NCBI RefSeq assembly: GCF_003987565.1
Contig: NZ_NGJY01000001.1
Coordinates: 434,001-498,000 of the forward strand
DNA from: Vagococcus fessus
GTDB lineage: Bacteria; Bacillota; Bacilli; Lactobacillales; Vagococcaceae
DNA: 64,000 nucleotides
Direction: 5' to 3'
Part shown: in pieces, positions 47,480-56,189 of the stretch
Position numbering within the stretch: position 1 is the stretch's first letter
Layout of the letters: every line of letters starts with the position of its first letter
Notes under the pieces: model-generated
Database searches by the model: none
What the model was told of the DNA's origin: nothing
Seen by the model: only the letters and a program-made list of their open reading frames with translations
Program-made: the position numbers and the translations under genes

Positions 47480-48394
47480 TTAAATCGCTCCTTTCTTGCT
47501 GATACGTTTGATAATTAAATTAAAGACAAGTGACATTGTTAGGAGAATTAAAGCTAACGTCCATAACGCGTCATTTTCAAAAGTTCCCATGATTGTATTT
47601 CCCATTCCTAATGTCAGAACACTTGTTAACGTTGTGGCAGGTGTAATCAAACTATCAGGCATTACGACTGCGTTCCCGATTACCATTTGAACGGCTAAAG
47701 CTTCACCAAAAGCACGAGCTACACCGAAAATAATTCCTGTTAAAACACCAGTTTTCGCTACAGGCAACGTCACGCGATACATAGTTTGATAATTCGTTGC
47801 ACCTAGAGCTAATGATGAATGCTTAAGATGAGCGGGCACACGTTTAAAGGCGTCGACTGTCATACTAATAACAGTCGGTAAAATCATCAGTGCTAATACT
47901 AATCCTCCTGCTAATATCCCAAAACCACTCCCACCAAATTGATTACGAATGAAAGGAACAATAACAGATAATCCTACAAATCCATACACTACTGATGGGA
48001 TCCCTACTAATAACTCTAAAATCGGTTGTAACACATAACGCCCAATTTTAGGAGCAATCTCTGTAATATACAACGCCACGGCAATTGCAAAAGGCGTCAC
48101 AATTAGCAAGGCTAACAAGGTAACTGATAACGAGCCGGCTAACATTGGTAGGACACCTACTAAACGTAAACCGTCGGCTCCTGTTTTACCCGGTGACCAT
48201 TTTGTCCCTGTAAAGAATGAACGAACACTCACCTCATCATTGAAAAATAACGGTAATCCTTTGCTACTAATAAAAATAAAGATGGCTAACACTGCTGCCG
48301 CTAAGGCAATAATTGACACTAAGCTAAGACTGTAGCCGAATTTTTCACGTTTAGATTTTGGGGATTGCTCCAACAACTCATGCTTTTTACTCAT
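47480..48394 (-). CDS. pstC: Phosphate ABC transporter permease PstC
   Basis: A 304-residue permease with six hydrophobic segments after a charged cytoplasmic start (MSKKHELLEQSPKSKREKFG). Family marks are GIPSVVYGFVGL and the contact loop HSSLALGATNYQTMYRVTLP, then GVARAFGEALAVQMVIGN. It is directly adjacent to the pstS stop. Confidence 0.95.
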   Translation of the reverse strand: MSKKHELLEQSPKSKREKFGYSLSLVSIIALAAAVLAIFIFISSKGLPLFFNDEVSVRSFFTGTKWSPGKTGADGLRLVGVLPMLAGSLSVTLLALLIVTPFAIAVALYITEIAPKIGRYVLQPILELLVGIPSVVYGFVGLSVIVPFIRNQFGGSGFGILAGGLVLALMILPTVISMTVDAFKRVPAHLKHSSLALGATNYQTMYRVTLPVAKTGVLTGIIFGVARAFGEALAVQMVIGNAVVMPDSLITPATTLTSVLTLGMGNTIMGTFENDALWTLALILLTMSLVFNLIIKRISKKGAI

Positions 48395-49249
48395 CTACTT
48401 TTGACCTCCTGCTAACGGAATAATTTCACCCGTTTGTTTACGTTCGACTTCCATCTCTGAAATCGGAATATAGCCTAATTTTTTAAATACCTTTTCTTGA
48501 ATAGGTTGTGATAAGACGTATTCGATAAATTGTTTTGTTTGGTCACTTGGGTCTTTTTGCGTGTACATATGCTCATAAGACCAAATCTTCCATTCATTTG
48601 TTTTAATCGTGTCCGTTGAAGCTTTGACCCCATCTATTTTTAACGGTACGACTTGCTCGTTGATATAAGGGATTGCCATGTAACTAATTGCTCCTGGAGT
48701 TTGCCCAACAATCTCACGTGTCATCCCATTCGCTTCTTGTTCTTGGCTTGGAATGACCTCTTGATTATCTAATCCGTATTTTTCAAAATTCACACGCGTT
48801 CCGCTTCCTTCTGTACGGTTCACAACTAAAATAGGTAGATCATTTCCACCTAGCTCTTTCCAATTTTTCAACTGACCGGCAAATATTGCACGTAATTCTT
48901 CTGAGGTAAGTGAACTCACCCCATTTTCTTTATTGGCAACGGGGACTGTTCCTACCACTGCTACTTTATGATCAATTAGCTTATCGCCATCAATTCCTTT
49001 TTTCTCTTCTGCGAAGACATCCGAATTCCCAATCTCAACAGCGCCTGCCTGAACTTGGCTCAAGCCCGTCCCACTTCCGCCACCTTGAACATTGATAACC
49101 ATTCCTTTATTGGTCTGCATAAAATCATGCGCGACCGCTTCGATTAACGGTTGAATAGCGGTTGATCCTACAGCTGTTGTTGAGTCAGGTTTTGCGCTAC
49201 ATCCTCCCATTACAAACGCTAATGCTAGTACTAAACCAAGTTTTTTCAC
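48395..49249 (-). CDS. pstS: Phosphate-binding lipoprotein PstS
   Basis: The extracellular phosphate-binding protein, 284 residues. A lipoprotein signal peptide ends in the lipobox VMGGC. Phosphate-site motifs are present: VGSTAIQPLIE (TxGS-like), GGGSGTGLSQVQAGAVEIGNSDV, and NRTEGSGTR. The start is a GTG at 49249, chosen because GGGAGGG is 8 bases upstream; the ATG at 49267 lies upstream of that site. A four-unit Pho box and TATAGT -10 precede it. Confidence 0.94.
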   Translation of the reverse strand: MKKLGLVLALAFVMGGCSAKPDSTTAVGSTAIQPLIEAVAHDFMQTNKGMVINVQGGGSGTGLSQVQAGAVEIGNSDVFAEEKKGIDGDKLIDHKVAVVGTVPVANKENGVSSLTSEELRAIFAGQLKNWKELGGNDLPILVVNRTEGSGTRVNFEKYGLDNQEVIPSQEQEANGMTREIVGQTPGAISYMAIPYINEQVVPLKIDGVKASTDTIKTNEWKIWSYEHMYTQKDPSDQTKQFIEYVLSQPIQEKVFKKLGYIPISEMEVERKQTGEIIPLAGGQK

Positions 49250-49284
49250 ATTTATACCCTCCCACATCTCTTATTACTGTCTTA

Positions 49285-49338
49285 ACTATACAAAAAGGAT
49301 GTAAAAAGTTAGCTTGTCTTTTGTAAAATTAGTGTAAA
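49285..49338 (-). promoter_or_regulatory. pstS promoter with PhoP-binding direct repeats (Pho box)
   Basis: Minus-strand hexamers TTTACA at 49338-49333, TTTACA at 49327-49322, CAAGCT at 49316-49311 and TTTACA at 49305-49300 recur every 11 bases. Three of four are perfect. The -10 TATAGT is at 49290-49285, and the array covers the -35 position, as in PhoP-activated promoters of Bacillus. Confidence 0.85.
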
Positions 49339-49371
49339 AAAAAAGTGTAAGGATAATTTCCTTACACTTTT
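49336..49371 (-). terminator. Terminator of phoPR
   Basis: A 13-base stem (49341-49353 with 49359-49371) followed on the minus strand by T bases. It begins inside the last codons of phoR and directly abuts the Pho box of pstS, separating phoPR from pst. Confidence 0.8.
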
Positions 49372-51116
49372 CTTGGGAGTTTTACCGTCATACAGGTCCC
49401 TTTATTCAGTTGACTTTCTAATTCCAATTCACCCTCTAATTGCTCGACTAACTCTTTTACTATTGCTAGACCTAAACCAGTTCCTTTAATATCACTGGTT
49501 CTTGCTTTATCAACTCGGTAAAAACGTTCAAAAATACGTTGCTGTTCTTCCGGAGCTATCCCCATGCCATTATCGGAAACAGCTAGCATAACCTGGTCTT
49601 CATCTCCGCTTACTTGTATTTGGATCTTGCCTTGTTCTGGTGTGTACTTAATGCTATTACTCACCAAATTATCAACCAAACGATAGACTTTATGATAATC
49701 TAAAATAACATCTGGTGATCCGTTTAAATCAAATACAAAGTCCAATTGTTTTTTCTTTAAGGTTAACTCATATTTCTTTTCCAATTTTTCGACTATCGTT
49801 ACAAGGGAAAATTCTGTCGCTTCATTTTTAACACGGTCAGTTAAACGAGATAAACTTAATATATCTTCTATTAAATTCTCTAAACGTAAGCTTTCATTTA
49901 AAATGATTGTTAAAAATTCAGTTGCCACAGTCGGATCATTAAGCGCCCCGTCAATCAGTGTTTCACTAAACCCTTTAATGGCTGTCACTGGTGTTTTTAG
50001 TTCATGAGAAACATTACTTATAAAATCATTTTGATGCTTCAAGACATTTTGAATATCTGTAATATCATGAAACAGTAACATCAACTGATGAGTCCCATGA
50101 CCTTCAGTAATAGGTGTTATTTTAACATCATAGTACCTCTCATTAATCGCCATATTTTGACGAATTAACTCCCCTGTTTCAAAAACTTTTTCAATCGGTT
50201 CAAATAATTCTGCTATCGGGATATGCTGGACATAATCGGTACCAAGAACAGATTCATTCCAATCAAAAATCCGGGTAACAGTTGGATTGGCCATGACAAT
50301 CGTGCGACTTGGCGATAATAACATGACCCCAATATTAAGTTGGTCGAGTAATTCCTCAAAACGCTTCTCACTCAAATAGAAATCCTGACTTTGCTGTTCC
50401 ATCTCTTCAGCCAAATCGCGAACAATTCGTCCTAAAGTTGAATAATGCCCATTCTCCATCAAAAGATATTGACTTGTATAACGTTTTTCTTGTATGCCAA
50501 TTAAGGCATCTGTAATTTCTTTGTCTTTACGGTTTTGGTAGTACAACACATTAATCACTAAAACAATCATCAGTAATACAAACATACCAAGTAAACTTAG
50601 TAATATTTTCTGAAAATAGTGAACGTTCTTGGTGAAGTGCTTCGCGTTTTCTGACAATCGTAAAATCCCTGCCAAATCACCTGATTTTGACTTAATAGGA
50701 ATGGCGATGTAGTAATAATTTTCATGCAGGGTTTGGCTTAATCTAAGATCAGCTCCTAAACTCTCTCCATCCATAACAGCTGCTATTTCTGGTCGGTTCG
50801 CATGATTCTGTTCGGACTCAGTATCTAATGTTTCCCCTGTATCAAAAACAACGCGCCCCTCCGCACTTAAAACTGAGATCCGTTGCTTATTCTCTTTAGC
50901 AATCGCTCGAATAATAGCTTGCTGGTCTTCAGGTGGACTTACAGCCCAATCCTGTATCGCAGTAGCACGTAAAATAACATTGGCTTCATCTAACATTTCA
51001 TATTTGTGCTGGTCATAAAGTTGGTGTGTCACATAACGATTACTGAAGAAATAACTGACACTAGCCATCAGCACCAGCACTACTAAACCCGTTATTAACT
51101 TTCCTTTTTTCCTCAT
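49362..51116 (-). CDS. phoR: Sensor histidine kinase PhoR
   Basis: The phosphate-responsive kinase, 584 residues. Two membrane helices (residues about 7-27 and 165-188) bracket an extracellular sensor domain; a HAMP-like linker and PAS domain (residues 260-360) follow; then the HisKA box DFISNVSHELKTPVTAIKGF and HATPase motifs DNLVSNSIKYTPEQG, VSDNGMGI, GTGLGLAIVKELVEQ. The ATG at 51116 is two bases after the phoP stop; no strong ribosome binding site is seen, so translation is probably coupled to phoP. Confidence 0.92.
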   Translation of the reverse strand: MRKKGKLITGLVVLVLMASVSYFFSNRYVTHQLYDQHKYEMLDEANVILRATAIQDWAVSPPEDQQAIIRAIAKENKQRISVLSAEGRVVFDTGETLDTESEQNHANRPEIAAVMDGESLGADLRLSQTLHENYYYIAIPIKSKSGDLAGILRLSENAKHFTKNVHYFQKILLSLLGMFVLLMIVLVINVLYYQNRKDKEITDALIGIQEKRYTSQYLLMENGHYSTLGRIVRDLAEEMEQQSQDFYLSEKRFEELLDQLNIGVMLLSPSRTIVMANPTVTRIFDWNESVLGTDYVQHIPIAELFEPIEKVFETGELIRQNMAINERYYDVKITPITEGHGTHQLMLLFHDITDIQNVLKHQNDFISNVSHELKTPVTAIKGFSETLIDGALNDPTVATEFLTIILNESLRLENLIEDILSLSRLTDRVKNEATEFSLVTIVEKLEKKYELTLKKKQLDFVFDLNGSPDVILDYHKVYRLVDNLVSNSIKYTPEQGKIQIQVSGDEDQVMLAVSDNGMGIAPEEQQRIFERFYRVDKARTSDIKGTGLGLAIVKELVEQLEGELELESQLNKGTCMTVKLPRKV

Positions 51117-51117
51117 A

Positions 51118-51828
51118 CTAGTTCGTACCACTTTCAAATCGGTACCCAAAACCACGAACTGTTTTTAGAAGTTCTGGCCTTTTCGGGTCTTCTTCTATTT
51201 TTTCGCGGATATTACCTATATGCATGTCTATACTACGAGTCCCGCCAGTCAGTTCTTCCATACCTAAGCCTTGAATCAGTTGTTCACGGCTGATAATTAA
51301 GCCGTTATTTCTCATGAAGTAACTCAGGATTTTAAATTGTGTTTTAGTTAATTCCAGTACCTGTCCGTCTTTTAAGATTTGATGCTTTCGTTCTTCTAAG
51401 ACCAAACTTCCTGTCACCAATCGGTCATCTTGCTTGGTATCAGACGCTTGAAGAGGCTCATTACTAGACTCACTTCTTCTAATCACCGCTTTAATACGTG
51501 CCTCTAACTCTCTCGTACTAAATGGTTTTGTTATATAATCATCTGCTCCTAATTCTAAGGCTAGGACTTTATCCAATTCATTGTCTTTTGCTGTTAAAAT
51601 AATCAACGGTGTTTTTTTACCCGCTTCACGTAATTTCTTTACAATCGCCATACCATTCATAGACGGTAACATCAAATCAACCAACAAACACTCATAAGAA
51701 TTTTCTAAGGCTTTTTGATAGCCAACAGCTCCATCTGTAGCCGTTTCTACCTCAAAACCTGCTGTTTTTAAATTATAACTAAGTAGCGTGACTAATGAAG
51801 GTTCATCTTCAATAATTAATAACGTCAT
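51118..51828 (-). CDS. phoP: Response regulator PhoP
   Basis: An OmpR-family regulator of 236 residues. Receiver domain: acidic pair EDE at residues 7-9, phosphoacceptor Asp51 in LLVDLMLPSMNG, KPF in DDYITKPFSTRELEARI. A winged-helix output domain follows (QILKDGQVLELTKTQFKILSYFM... TVRGFGYRF). It is the first gene of phoPR; its presumed target is the Pho box before pstS. Confidence 0.93.
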   Translation of the reverse strand: MTLLIIEDEPSLVTLLSYNLKTAGFEVETATDGAVGYQKALENSYECLLVDLMLPSMNGMAIVKKLREAGKKTPLIILTAKDNELDKVLALELGADDYITKPFSTRELEARIKAVIRRSESSNEPLQASDTKQDDRLVTGSLVLEERKHQILKDGQVLELTKTQFKILSYFMRNNGLIISREQLIQGLGMEELTGGTRSIDMHIGNIREKIEEDPKRPELLKTVRGFGYRFESGTN

Positions 51829-51957
51829 TCTCTTCTCTCCCTATCCACTAAATCTCTCTACACTCATTATTACCAATGAAAGGGCATAAAGCAACTTAAA
51901 ACCTTTAATAATCTATCTTAAATCAACACTTTTCTTTCTAATCAGTCCCTAGACCGA

Positions 51958-51986
51958 TTGTGAACTTCACAAGTCCATGTTACTAT
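51958..51986 (+). promoter_or_regulatory. Promoter of the small membrane protein with overlapping palindrome
   Basis: -35 TTGTGA (51958-51963), 17-base spacer, -10 TACTAT (51981-51986) preceded by TGT, an extended -10. The perfect palindrome TTGTGAACTTCACAA (51958-51972) covers the -35 box. A second imperfect pair, TCAGTC and GACCGA (51942-51957), lies just upstream. Confidence 0.6.
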
Positions 51987-52034
51987 TAATTTATAAGTAG
52001 AACTGTTTCTAATACAATATAAAGGGTGATTTTT

Positions 52035-52481
52035 ATGAAACAAAAATTAGTAAGTACCATTTCAGCATATGTAATCGGGATGATTTCAGCGATTTCGATA
52101 TGGACCGTAGTAGATGTCTTCACTGCCTTACCAGGTGAAAAATTAAGTAATTTACCTATAGGCTTTGTATCAGCATTATTATGGAACTTTATTGGACTTG
52201 TTCCTTACTTTGCTTACTTTATTATTTGGATGCTACTCTTTGTCGCTATTACATTAAAACTTAATTTGGGACCACTTAAAGAAGCGATTAGCATTGGACT
52301 ATTAGCTATCTTTTCGATCCTAACTCCGATTACATGGGGATATATTTCTAACTTTAAATATGAAGAAGGCTACCTTAACTCAATTAGACAATGGGGTATA
52401 CCAATTCCTGTCATTTTACTTTGTGGCGTTGCCGTAGCGATCATTTCATATGCATTAGCAACAAAATCAAAACAAAAATAA
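52035..52481 (+). CDS. Small integral membrane protein, four helices
   Basis: A 148-residue protein, almost entirely four hydrophobic segments with a short outside loop (NFKYEEGYLNSIRQWG). I do not recognise the family. ATG at 52035 follows AAAGGG; the upstream GTG lies inside that site. It is monocistronic, with an operator-like palindrome on its promoter, so it is probably induced by some stress signal. Confidence 0.75.
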   Translation: MKQKLVSTISAYVIGMISAISIWTVVDVFTALPGEKLSNLPIGFVSALLWNFIGLVPYFAYFIIWMLLFVAITLKLNLGPLKEAISIGLLAIFSILTPITWGYISNFKYEEGYLNSIRQWGIPIPVILLCGVAVAIISYALATKSKQK

Positions 52482-52508
52482 AAGCTTCCTCAGTCGAGGA
52501 AGCTTTTT
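52481..52508. terminator. Bidirectional terminator
   Basis: Perfect 12-base stem AAAAGCTTCCTC / GAGGAAGCTTTT with a 4-base loop and flanking A and T runs; serves the small membrane protein gene and the facing LPXTG gene. Confidence 0.9.
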
Positions 52509-52513
52509 CTATG

Positions 52514-54451
52514 CTATTTATTTTTTTTACGGTAACCTATCACACCTAAAACTGCTACGACAAGAACAACTCCTGCTCCAGCAATCCAAGGTTTTGCCTC
52601 TTCTCCTGTTTGAGGTAAGATGCCTTTGCTACCTGATGATGCATTAGAAGATGAACTCGGTCCTTTAGCTAGACTTGATGTCCCATTTTTCTTAGAAAAG
52701 TCAGGAAGTTTACCTAATTTACTAGTATCAAGTGATTTTCCTTTTGGTAAGGATAAATCCAATTTAGATTTATCTGGTTTTGGAAATTCTACTTTGGGAA
52801 GTGAGGCTTTTGGAAAATCAAACTCTGGTAACTCTATCTGTGGTAACTTGCCTGCCTTAATGTCTTTTTTCTTATAAACAAGCGTTGTTTCTTGTGACTC
52901 TTTACCAATCGTCATTGTACCGTCATTATCAGCTTTTACAAACTTGTAACCTATAATAACAGGTTGATGTATTTTCACTTTACGACCCACACGACCTTTA
53001 ATCAAACGGTCATCACGAATTGATTTCCCATTCTCATCCACATAATGAACCGTTATTGGTGTTCCCTTTTCACCCAGTCCTAATCCAATGTGTTTTTCTT
53101 TATAAGTAAGAGTAATCGATTGAGCTTGATCAGTCAGTACCATATTAAGGTCTTTATCCGCCTCGACATACGTGTAACCTAAAATAAAAGGCACACGTAT
53201 TTTTACAGCTTTATTTTTCTTGCCTGTTATCTCACGTTCTGTTCTAATTTCCTTACCATTTTGATCGACATAGTGAACGGTGATGGGTTCACCTTGATTT
53301 TCTTTATCCCAAGGTAAAATAGAACGGTATGTTAACGTAATTTCTTGAGCTTCACCCGTATGTGTCATCGCTAAATCTTTATCCGACTCAACAAAACGAT
53401 ACCCTAAAATTGATGGTGTACGAACTGTTACTTTCTTGCCGTTTTCACCTGTTAAAACTTTATCTTCTCTAATCGAGTTTCCTAATGTATCCACATAATG
53501 AACCGTAATAGCTTTCCCTGCTGCTTCTGGGTCAATCGGTTTCATATCCACTACTTTTTTATAAGTCAAAGTAATTTCTTGTCTTGCATCAGTAATGGTC
53601 ATCTCTAATGCTTTATCCGCTTTATCAAACACATAGCCTTCAATCTCAGGAGTATTAATAGTTACTGCTTGGTTTAAATCGCCTTCAACAGTATCTGACA
53701 TTTTAATGCGTTTCCCTTTTGAATCCACATAACGAACACGAATGGGTCTGCCTGATTTTATTGGTTTTTCCGGCTCTTCGCCTTCTACTTTTTTATATGT
53801 TAATGTCACCTCTTGACGCTCTGTTCCATAAGTCAATTCTAACTCTTTATCTGACAAAACAAACTCATAACCTTTGATTTCATCTGGAACTATCGTTTCT
53901 TTTTGACCTAATTCACCACGTAACGTCGTTCTTAATTTAATACGTTTACCTGCTTCATCTTGGTAACGAACCACAATCGGTCTACTTCTTTTCAAACGAT
54001 CTGTCGAGGCTGTTGATTGGTTGTCTGAAGACGATGTACCTGCTTCGCTTTCAGAAGTTAGCGGAGCTGTTTCCAAGTCTTTTAGACTTTCTCCCACTTT
54101 TTCAATATCCGTTTGAACGTCTTTACTTGCCTTGCCTAAATCTTCTAAGAACGAGCTTAACCCTTTACCAAAATCCGAATCCTCTGGGTTAGTCTTACGA
54201 CTAGGTATTTCTCTTTCTTCTGATGGTTTTTCCGATTCAGTCGTTGCCGTTGTTTCAGAATCCTGCGTTTTAACCGTCAACGGTCTATCTAATTCTTTTT
54301 CTGATAATTTATGCAAACTATCAAAGATTTTTCCTATTTTTTCAGAATCACGCTCAGTACTTTCATTTGTTTCCGCTGCAACCCCAATAATAGGTTGTGC
54401 CAATTGCATCATCAGTAAGCCTGATATTAATAAGCTACTATATTTTTTCAT
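52514..54451 (-). CDS. LPXTG wall-anchored protein with five MucBP repeats
   Basis: A 645-residue surface protein. Signal peptide at residues 1-26 (cleavage near GVAAE); a disordered Ser/Thr/Glu-rich stretch to residue 155; five repeats of about 75 residues from 157 to 527, each V-HYVD--GK-I at the start and ITLTYKK at the end; a proline-rich wall spacer with FPKxxLPKxEFPKP; LPQTGEE near 611; membrane helix; KKNK tail. The repeats match the MucBP family better than those of the 1639-residue protein. Mucin or host-surface binding is inferred. Its promoter carries a long inverted repeat. Confidence 0.9.
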   Translation of the reverse strand: MKKYSSLLISGLLMMQLAQPIIGVAAETNESTERDSEKIGKIFDSLHKLSEKELDRPLTVKTQDSETTATTESEKPSEEREIPSRKTNPEDSDFGKGLSSFLEDLGKASKDVQTDIEKVGESLKDLETAPLTSESEAGTSSSDNQSTASTDRLKRSRPIVVRYQDEAGKRIKLRTTLRGELGQKETIVPDEIKGYEFVLSDKELELTYGTERQEVTLTYKKVEGEEPEKPIKSGRPIRVRYVDSKGKRIKMSDTVEGDLNQAVTINTPEIEGYVFDKADKALEMTITDARQEITLTYKKVVDMKPIDPEAAGKAITVHYVDTLGNSIREDKVLTGENGKKVTVRTPSILGYRFVESDKDLAMTHTGEAQEITLTYRSILPWDKENQGEPITVHYVDQNGKEIRTEREITGKKNKAVKIRVPFILGYTYVEADKDLNMVLTDQAQSITLTYKEKHIGLGLGEKGTPITVHYVDENGKSIRDDRLIKGRVGRKVKIHQPVIIGYKFVKADNDGTMTIGKESQETTLVYKKKDIKAGKLPQIELPEFDFPKASLPKVEFPKPDKSKLDLSLPKGKSLDTSKLGKLPDFSKKNGTSSLAKGPSSSSNASSGSKGILPQTGEEAKPWIAGAGVVLVVAVLGVIGYRKKNK

Positions 54452-54511
54452 CTATCTACACCTCTAGTTTTATTAGCTACATTTATTGTCGCTTATTACT
54501 TTAATAATAGA

Positions 54512-54564
54512 AGTATATCACACATTTAACAGACTTTAAAATAATTTGAATACTTTTTAAAGTC
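54512..54564 (-). promoter_or_regulatory. Promoter and inverted repeat of the 645-residue LPXTG gene
   Basis: Minus-strand -35 TTTAAA (54540-54535), 17-base spacer, -10 TATACT (54517-54512) preceded by TGA. A 10-base inverted repeat, GACTTTAAAA (54532-54541) and TTTTAAAGTC (54555-54564), covers the -35 box and is flanked by TTTAACA-like direct repeats. The remaining gene-free part (54565-54742) shows nothing I can name. Confidence 0.55.
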
Positions 54565-54742
54565 GATTTAACAAACTAAAAATACACAACCACCCGTTTT
54601 ATACAAAAAGATTTAATACCTTTCATTTTAATAAAATAACGTGTTTATCTTCTTACAGTTAGTTGACATCAACGTTAATTATGCGATAAAACGTAACGCA
54701 CACACACATCTACCTCTTTCAAATCAACCATTTTTATATAAT

Positions 54743-54766
54743 AAAAAAACCTCATCACGAGGTTTT
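54743..54766 (-). terminator. Terminator of the 112-residue membrane protein gene
   Basis: Stem AAAACCTC (54746-54753) / GAGGTTTT (54759-54766), followed on the minus strand by a T run. Confidence 0.8.
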
Positions 54767-54768
54767 TC

Positions 54769-55107
54769 TTAATTTGAACGTGCTTCTAATAAAGCAATTA
54801 CCTTATCGACTTCTTTTAATGAAGGATAAACTCGGCGTTCACTTGATGAACACAATTCTAGTTCCTTCACAGATAAATTCGAAAGCTGGGCAATCTCTTC
54901 GAAGGAGACCCCTTTATACTCTGCAAGTGCTAACATATGGTTCACTTTTTGTTGACTACGCTGTGTTATCAATGCCATGACCCAAACAATAGCCATTAAA
55001 AAAACCATATTTGTAGCCGTCTTATTTTCTAATACAAAATAACTAAGAGCTAATAAAATAACAAATATACTGCCTATAATTAGTCTTTTTTTCATTTCTT
55101 TAGTCAT
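54769..55107 (-). CDS. Small membrane protein with cytoplasmic HTH-like tail (a)
   Basis: A 112-residue protein: two hydrophobic segments (residues 8-26 and 32-48) and a cytoplasmic tail, LALAEYKGVSFEEIAQLSNLSVKELELCSSSERRVYPSLKEVDKVIALLEA, that looks like a short helix-turn-helix. The family is not known to me. The gene at 57348 encodes a product with the same layout (two helices, then LANKLDLTTAELSQISTIKKMDLE and VKATIALLKEH), so the two are probable paralogues. It is 16 bases downstream of the SUKH-like gene. Confidence 0.7.
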   Translation of the reverse strand: MTKEMKKRLIIGSIFVILLALSYFVLENKTATNMVFLMAIVWVMALITQRSQQKVNHMLALAEYKGVSFEEIAQLSNLSVKELELCSSSERRVYPSLKEVDKVIALLEARSN

Positions 55108-55123
55108 ACTGACCTCCTAGTTT

Positions 55124-55612
55124 CTATTCAAACGTCGGTACACCGTGAACTAACTCTTCTAATGAGTCACATACTGGATTCACTAAAACAGGTAAATCAT
55201 AACTGATAAAGTAGACCGGTAAGTTGTCATCTGATTTATCGACAGCAAAAGCGTCAGCGTCTTCGCCTGTTTGAGAGAAAATAACATAATTCTCAAAGCC
55301 TTCTTTTTTGACTTTCTTTTTATCTAAGAAATAGCCTTGACTCATCTTATCCAATTCATCAGCCTTCTTAGGTAATGCTAAATAGTGCTTTAAAAATGTC
55401 CCTTCGGCTTTTTCTTGTGCCATATGTTTTTGGTCTTCTTTTAAAGCGTAATTTTCATCGATATAATCCTCAATCTCTTCGTCATCTTCAAAGATATAGG
55501 GTAACCAAACATTCCCTTCGATAAAGTTCGCTGGGTAATCCTTTTTGATAGTTTCTTTTAATGTCATTAATCGTTCAAAAATTGCAGCTGTTTCCATTTG
55601 TACGTCACTCAT
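55124..55612 (-). CDS. Acidic cytoplasmic protein, possibly SMI1/KNR4-like
   Basis: A 162-residue, strongly acidic protein. The centre is charged and helical (EDDEEIEDYIDENYALKEDQKHMAQEKAEGTFLKHYLALPK). The C-terminal half, FENYVIFSQTGEDADAFAVDKSDDNLPVYFISYDLPVLVNPVCDSLEELV, resembles the end of SMI1/KNR4 (SUKH) domains, which act as immunity or regulatory proteins; this is a weak impression. It forms a likely operon with the small membrane protein that follows. Confidence 0.6.
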   Translation of the reverse strand: MSDVQMETAAIFERLMTLKETIKKDYPANFIEGNVWLPYIFEDDEEIEDYIDENYALKEDQKHMAQEKAEGTFLKHYLALPKKADELDKMSQGYFLDKKKVKKEGFENYVIFSQTGEDADAFAVDKSDDNLPVYFISYDLPVLVNPVCDSLEELVHGVPTFE

Positions 55613-55654
55613 TTCTTTTTACTTTTCTACTAGTATACCATAACACCGCTCCGT

Positions 55655-56092
55655 CTAATTGATACGCACGTTCGTTTCGAAGCTTGGACAATTCACTAAC
55701 GTATCTTTGACTGGACAACTGCTTTCGATAAAAGCAATGAAGTCATTAATTTCTTCTTCCGTATTATCAGCCTCAATCTGATACTCAGTAATAATGTGTG
55801 AGAAGCCTACTTTTACATCTGGTTTACCTTTTAAACGATCAGAATCAATCTCCCCTTTAATATCAACTGACATGCTTTTTAAGTTGATATGTTTTGACTG
55901 GTAAAAGAATCGTCCCACCATCATCTTACATGCCCCTAGCGAGCATAACAGTGCTTCTAATGGGTTCATAGCCTCATTTGTACCGCCAACATTCTCTGGT
56001 TCATCAATCTTAAATGAAAAATCTCGTGATGAACACTTTAACTGTAACCCACCTAACGACTCCACGTGTGCTTCTAGTACTTGCTTACTCAT
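55655..56092 (-). CDS. OsmC/Ohr family protein
   Basis: A 145-residue protein of the OsmC fold. The two expected cysteines are present: CSLGACKMMVGRFF near residue 55 and SSCPVKDTLVNCPSF near residue 125. The middle DVKVGFSHIITEYQIEADNTEEEINDFI is typical. Members reduce organic hydroperoxides; whether this one does is not shown. ATG at 56092 is chosen because AGGAGG touches the earlier ATG. Confidence 0.87.
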   Translation of the reverse strand: MSKQVLEAHVESLGGLQLKCSSRDFSFKIDEPENVGGTNEAMNPLEALLCSLGACKMMVGRFFYQSKHINLKSMSVDIKGEIDSDRLKGKPDVKVGFSHIITEYQIEADNTEEEINDFIAFIESSCPVKDTLVNCPSFETNVRIN

Positions 56093-56160
56093 CTTCATTC
56101 CTCCTCTAATTCTCTCTTTGTACTAAATGTACTCTATTTCACAAGCCTTTTCAATACAAA

Positions 56161-56184
56161 AAAGACCCGCCTAAGCGAGCCTTA
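56161..56184 (-). terminator. Terminator of the Ntn hydrolase gene
   Basis: AAGACCCGC (56162-56170) with GCGAGCCTT (56175-56183), two wobble pairs, followed on the minus strand by a T run. Confidence 0.65.
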
Positions 56185-56189
56185 ACTTA

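Noticed and set aside
54661-54690. TTGACA with a distant ATAAAA as a plus-strand promoter
   Set aside because: No gene lies downstream on that strand before the convergent terminator, and the -10 is poor.
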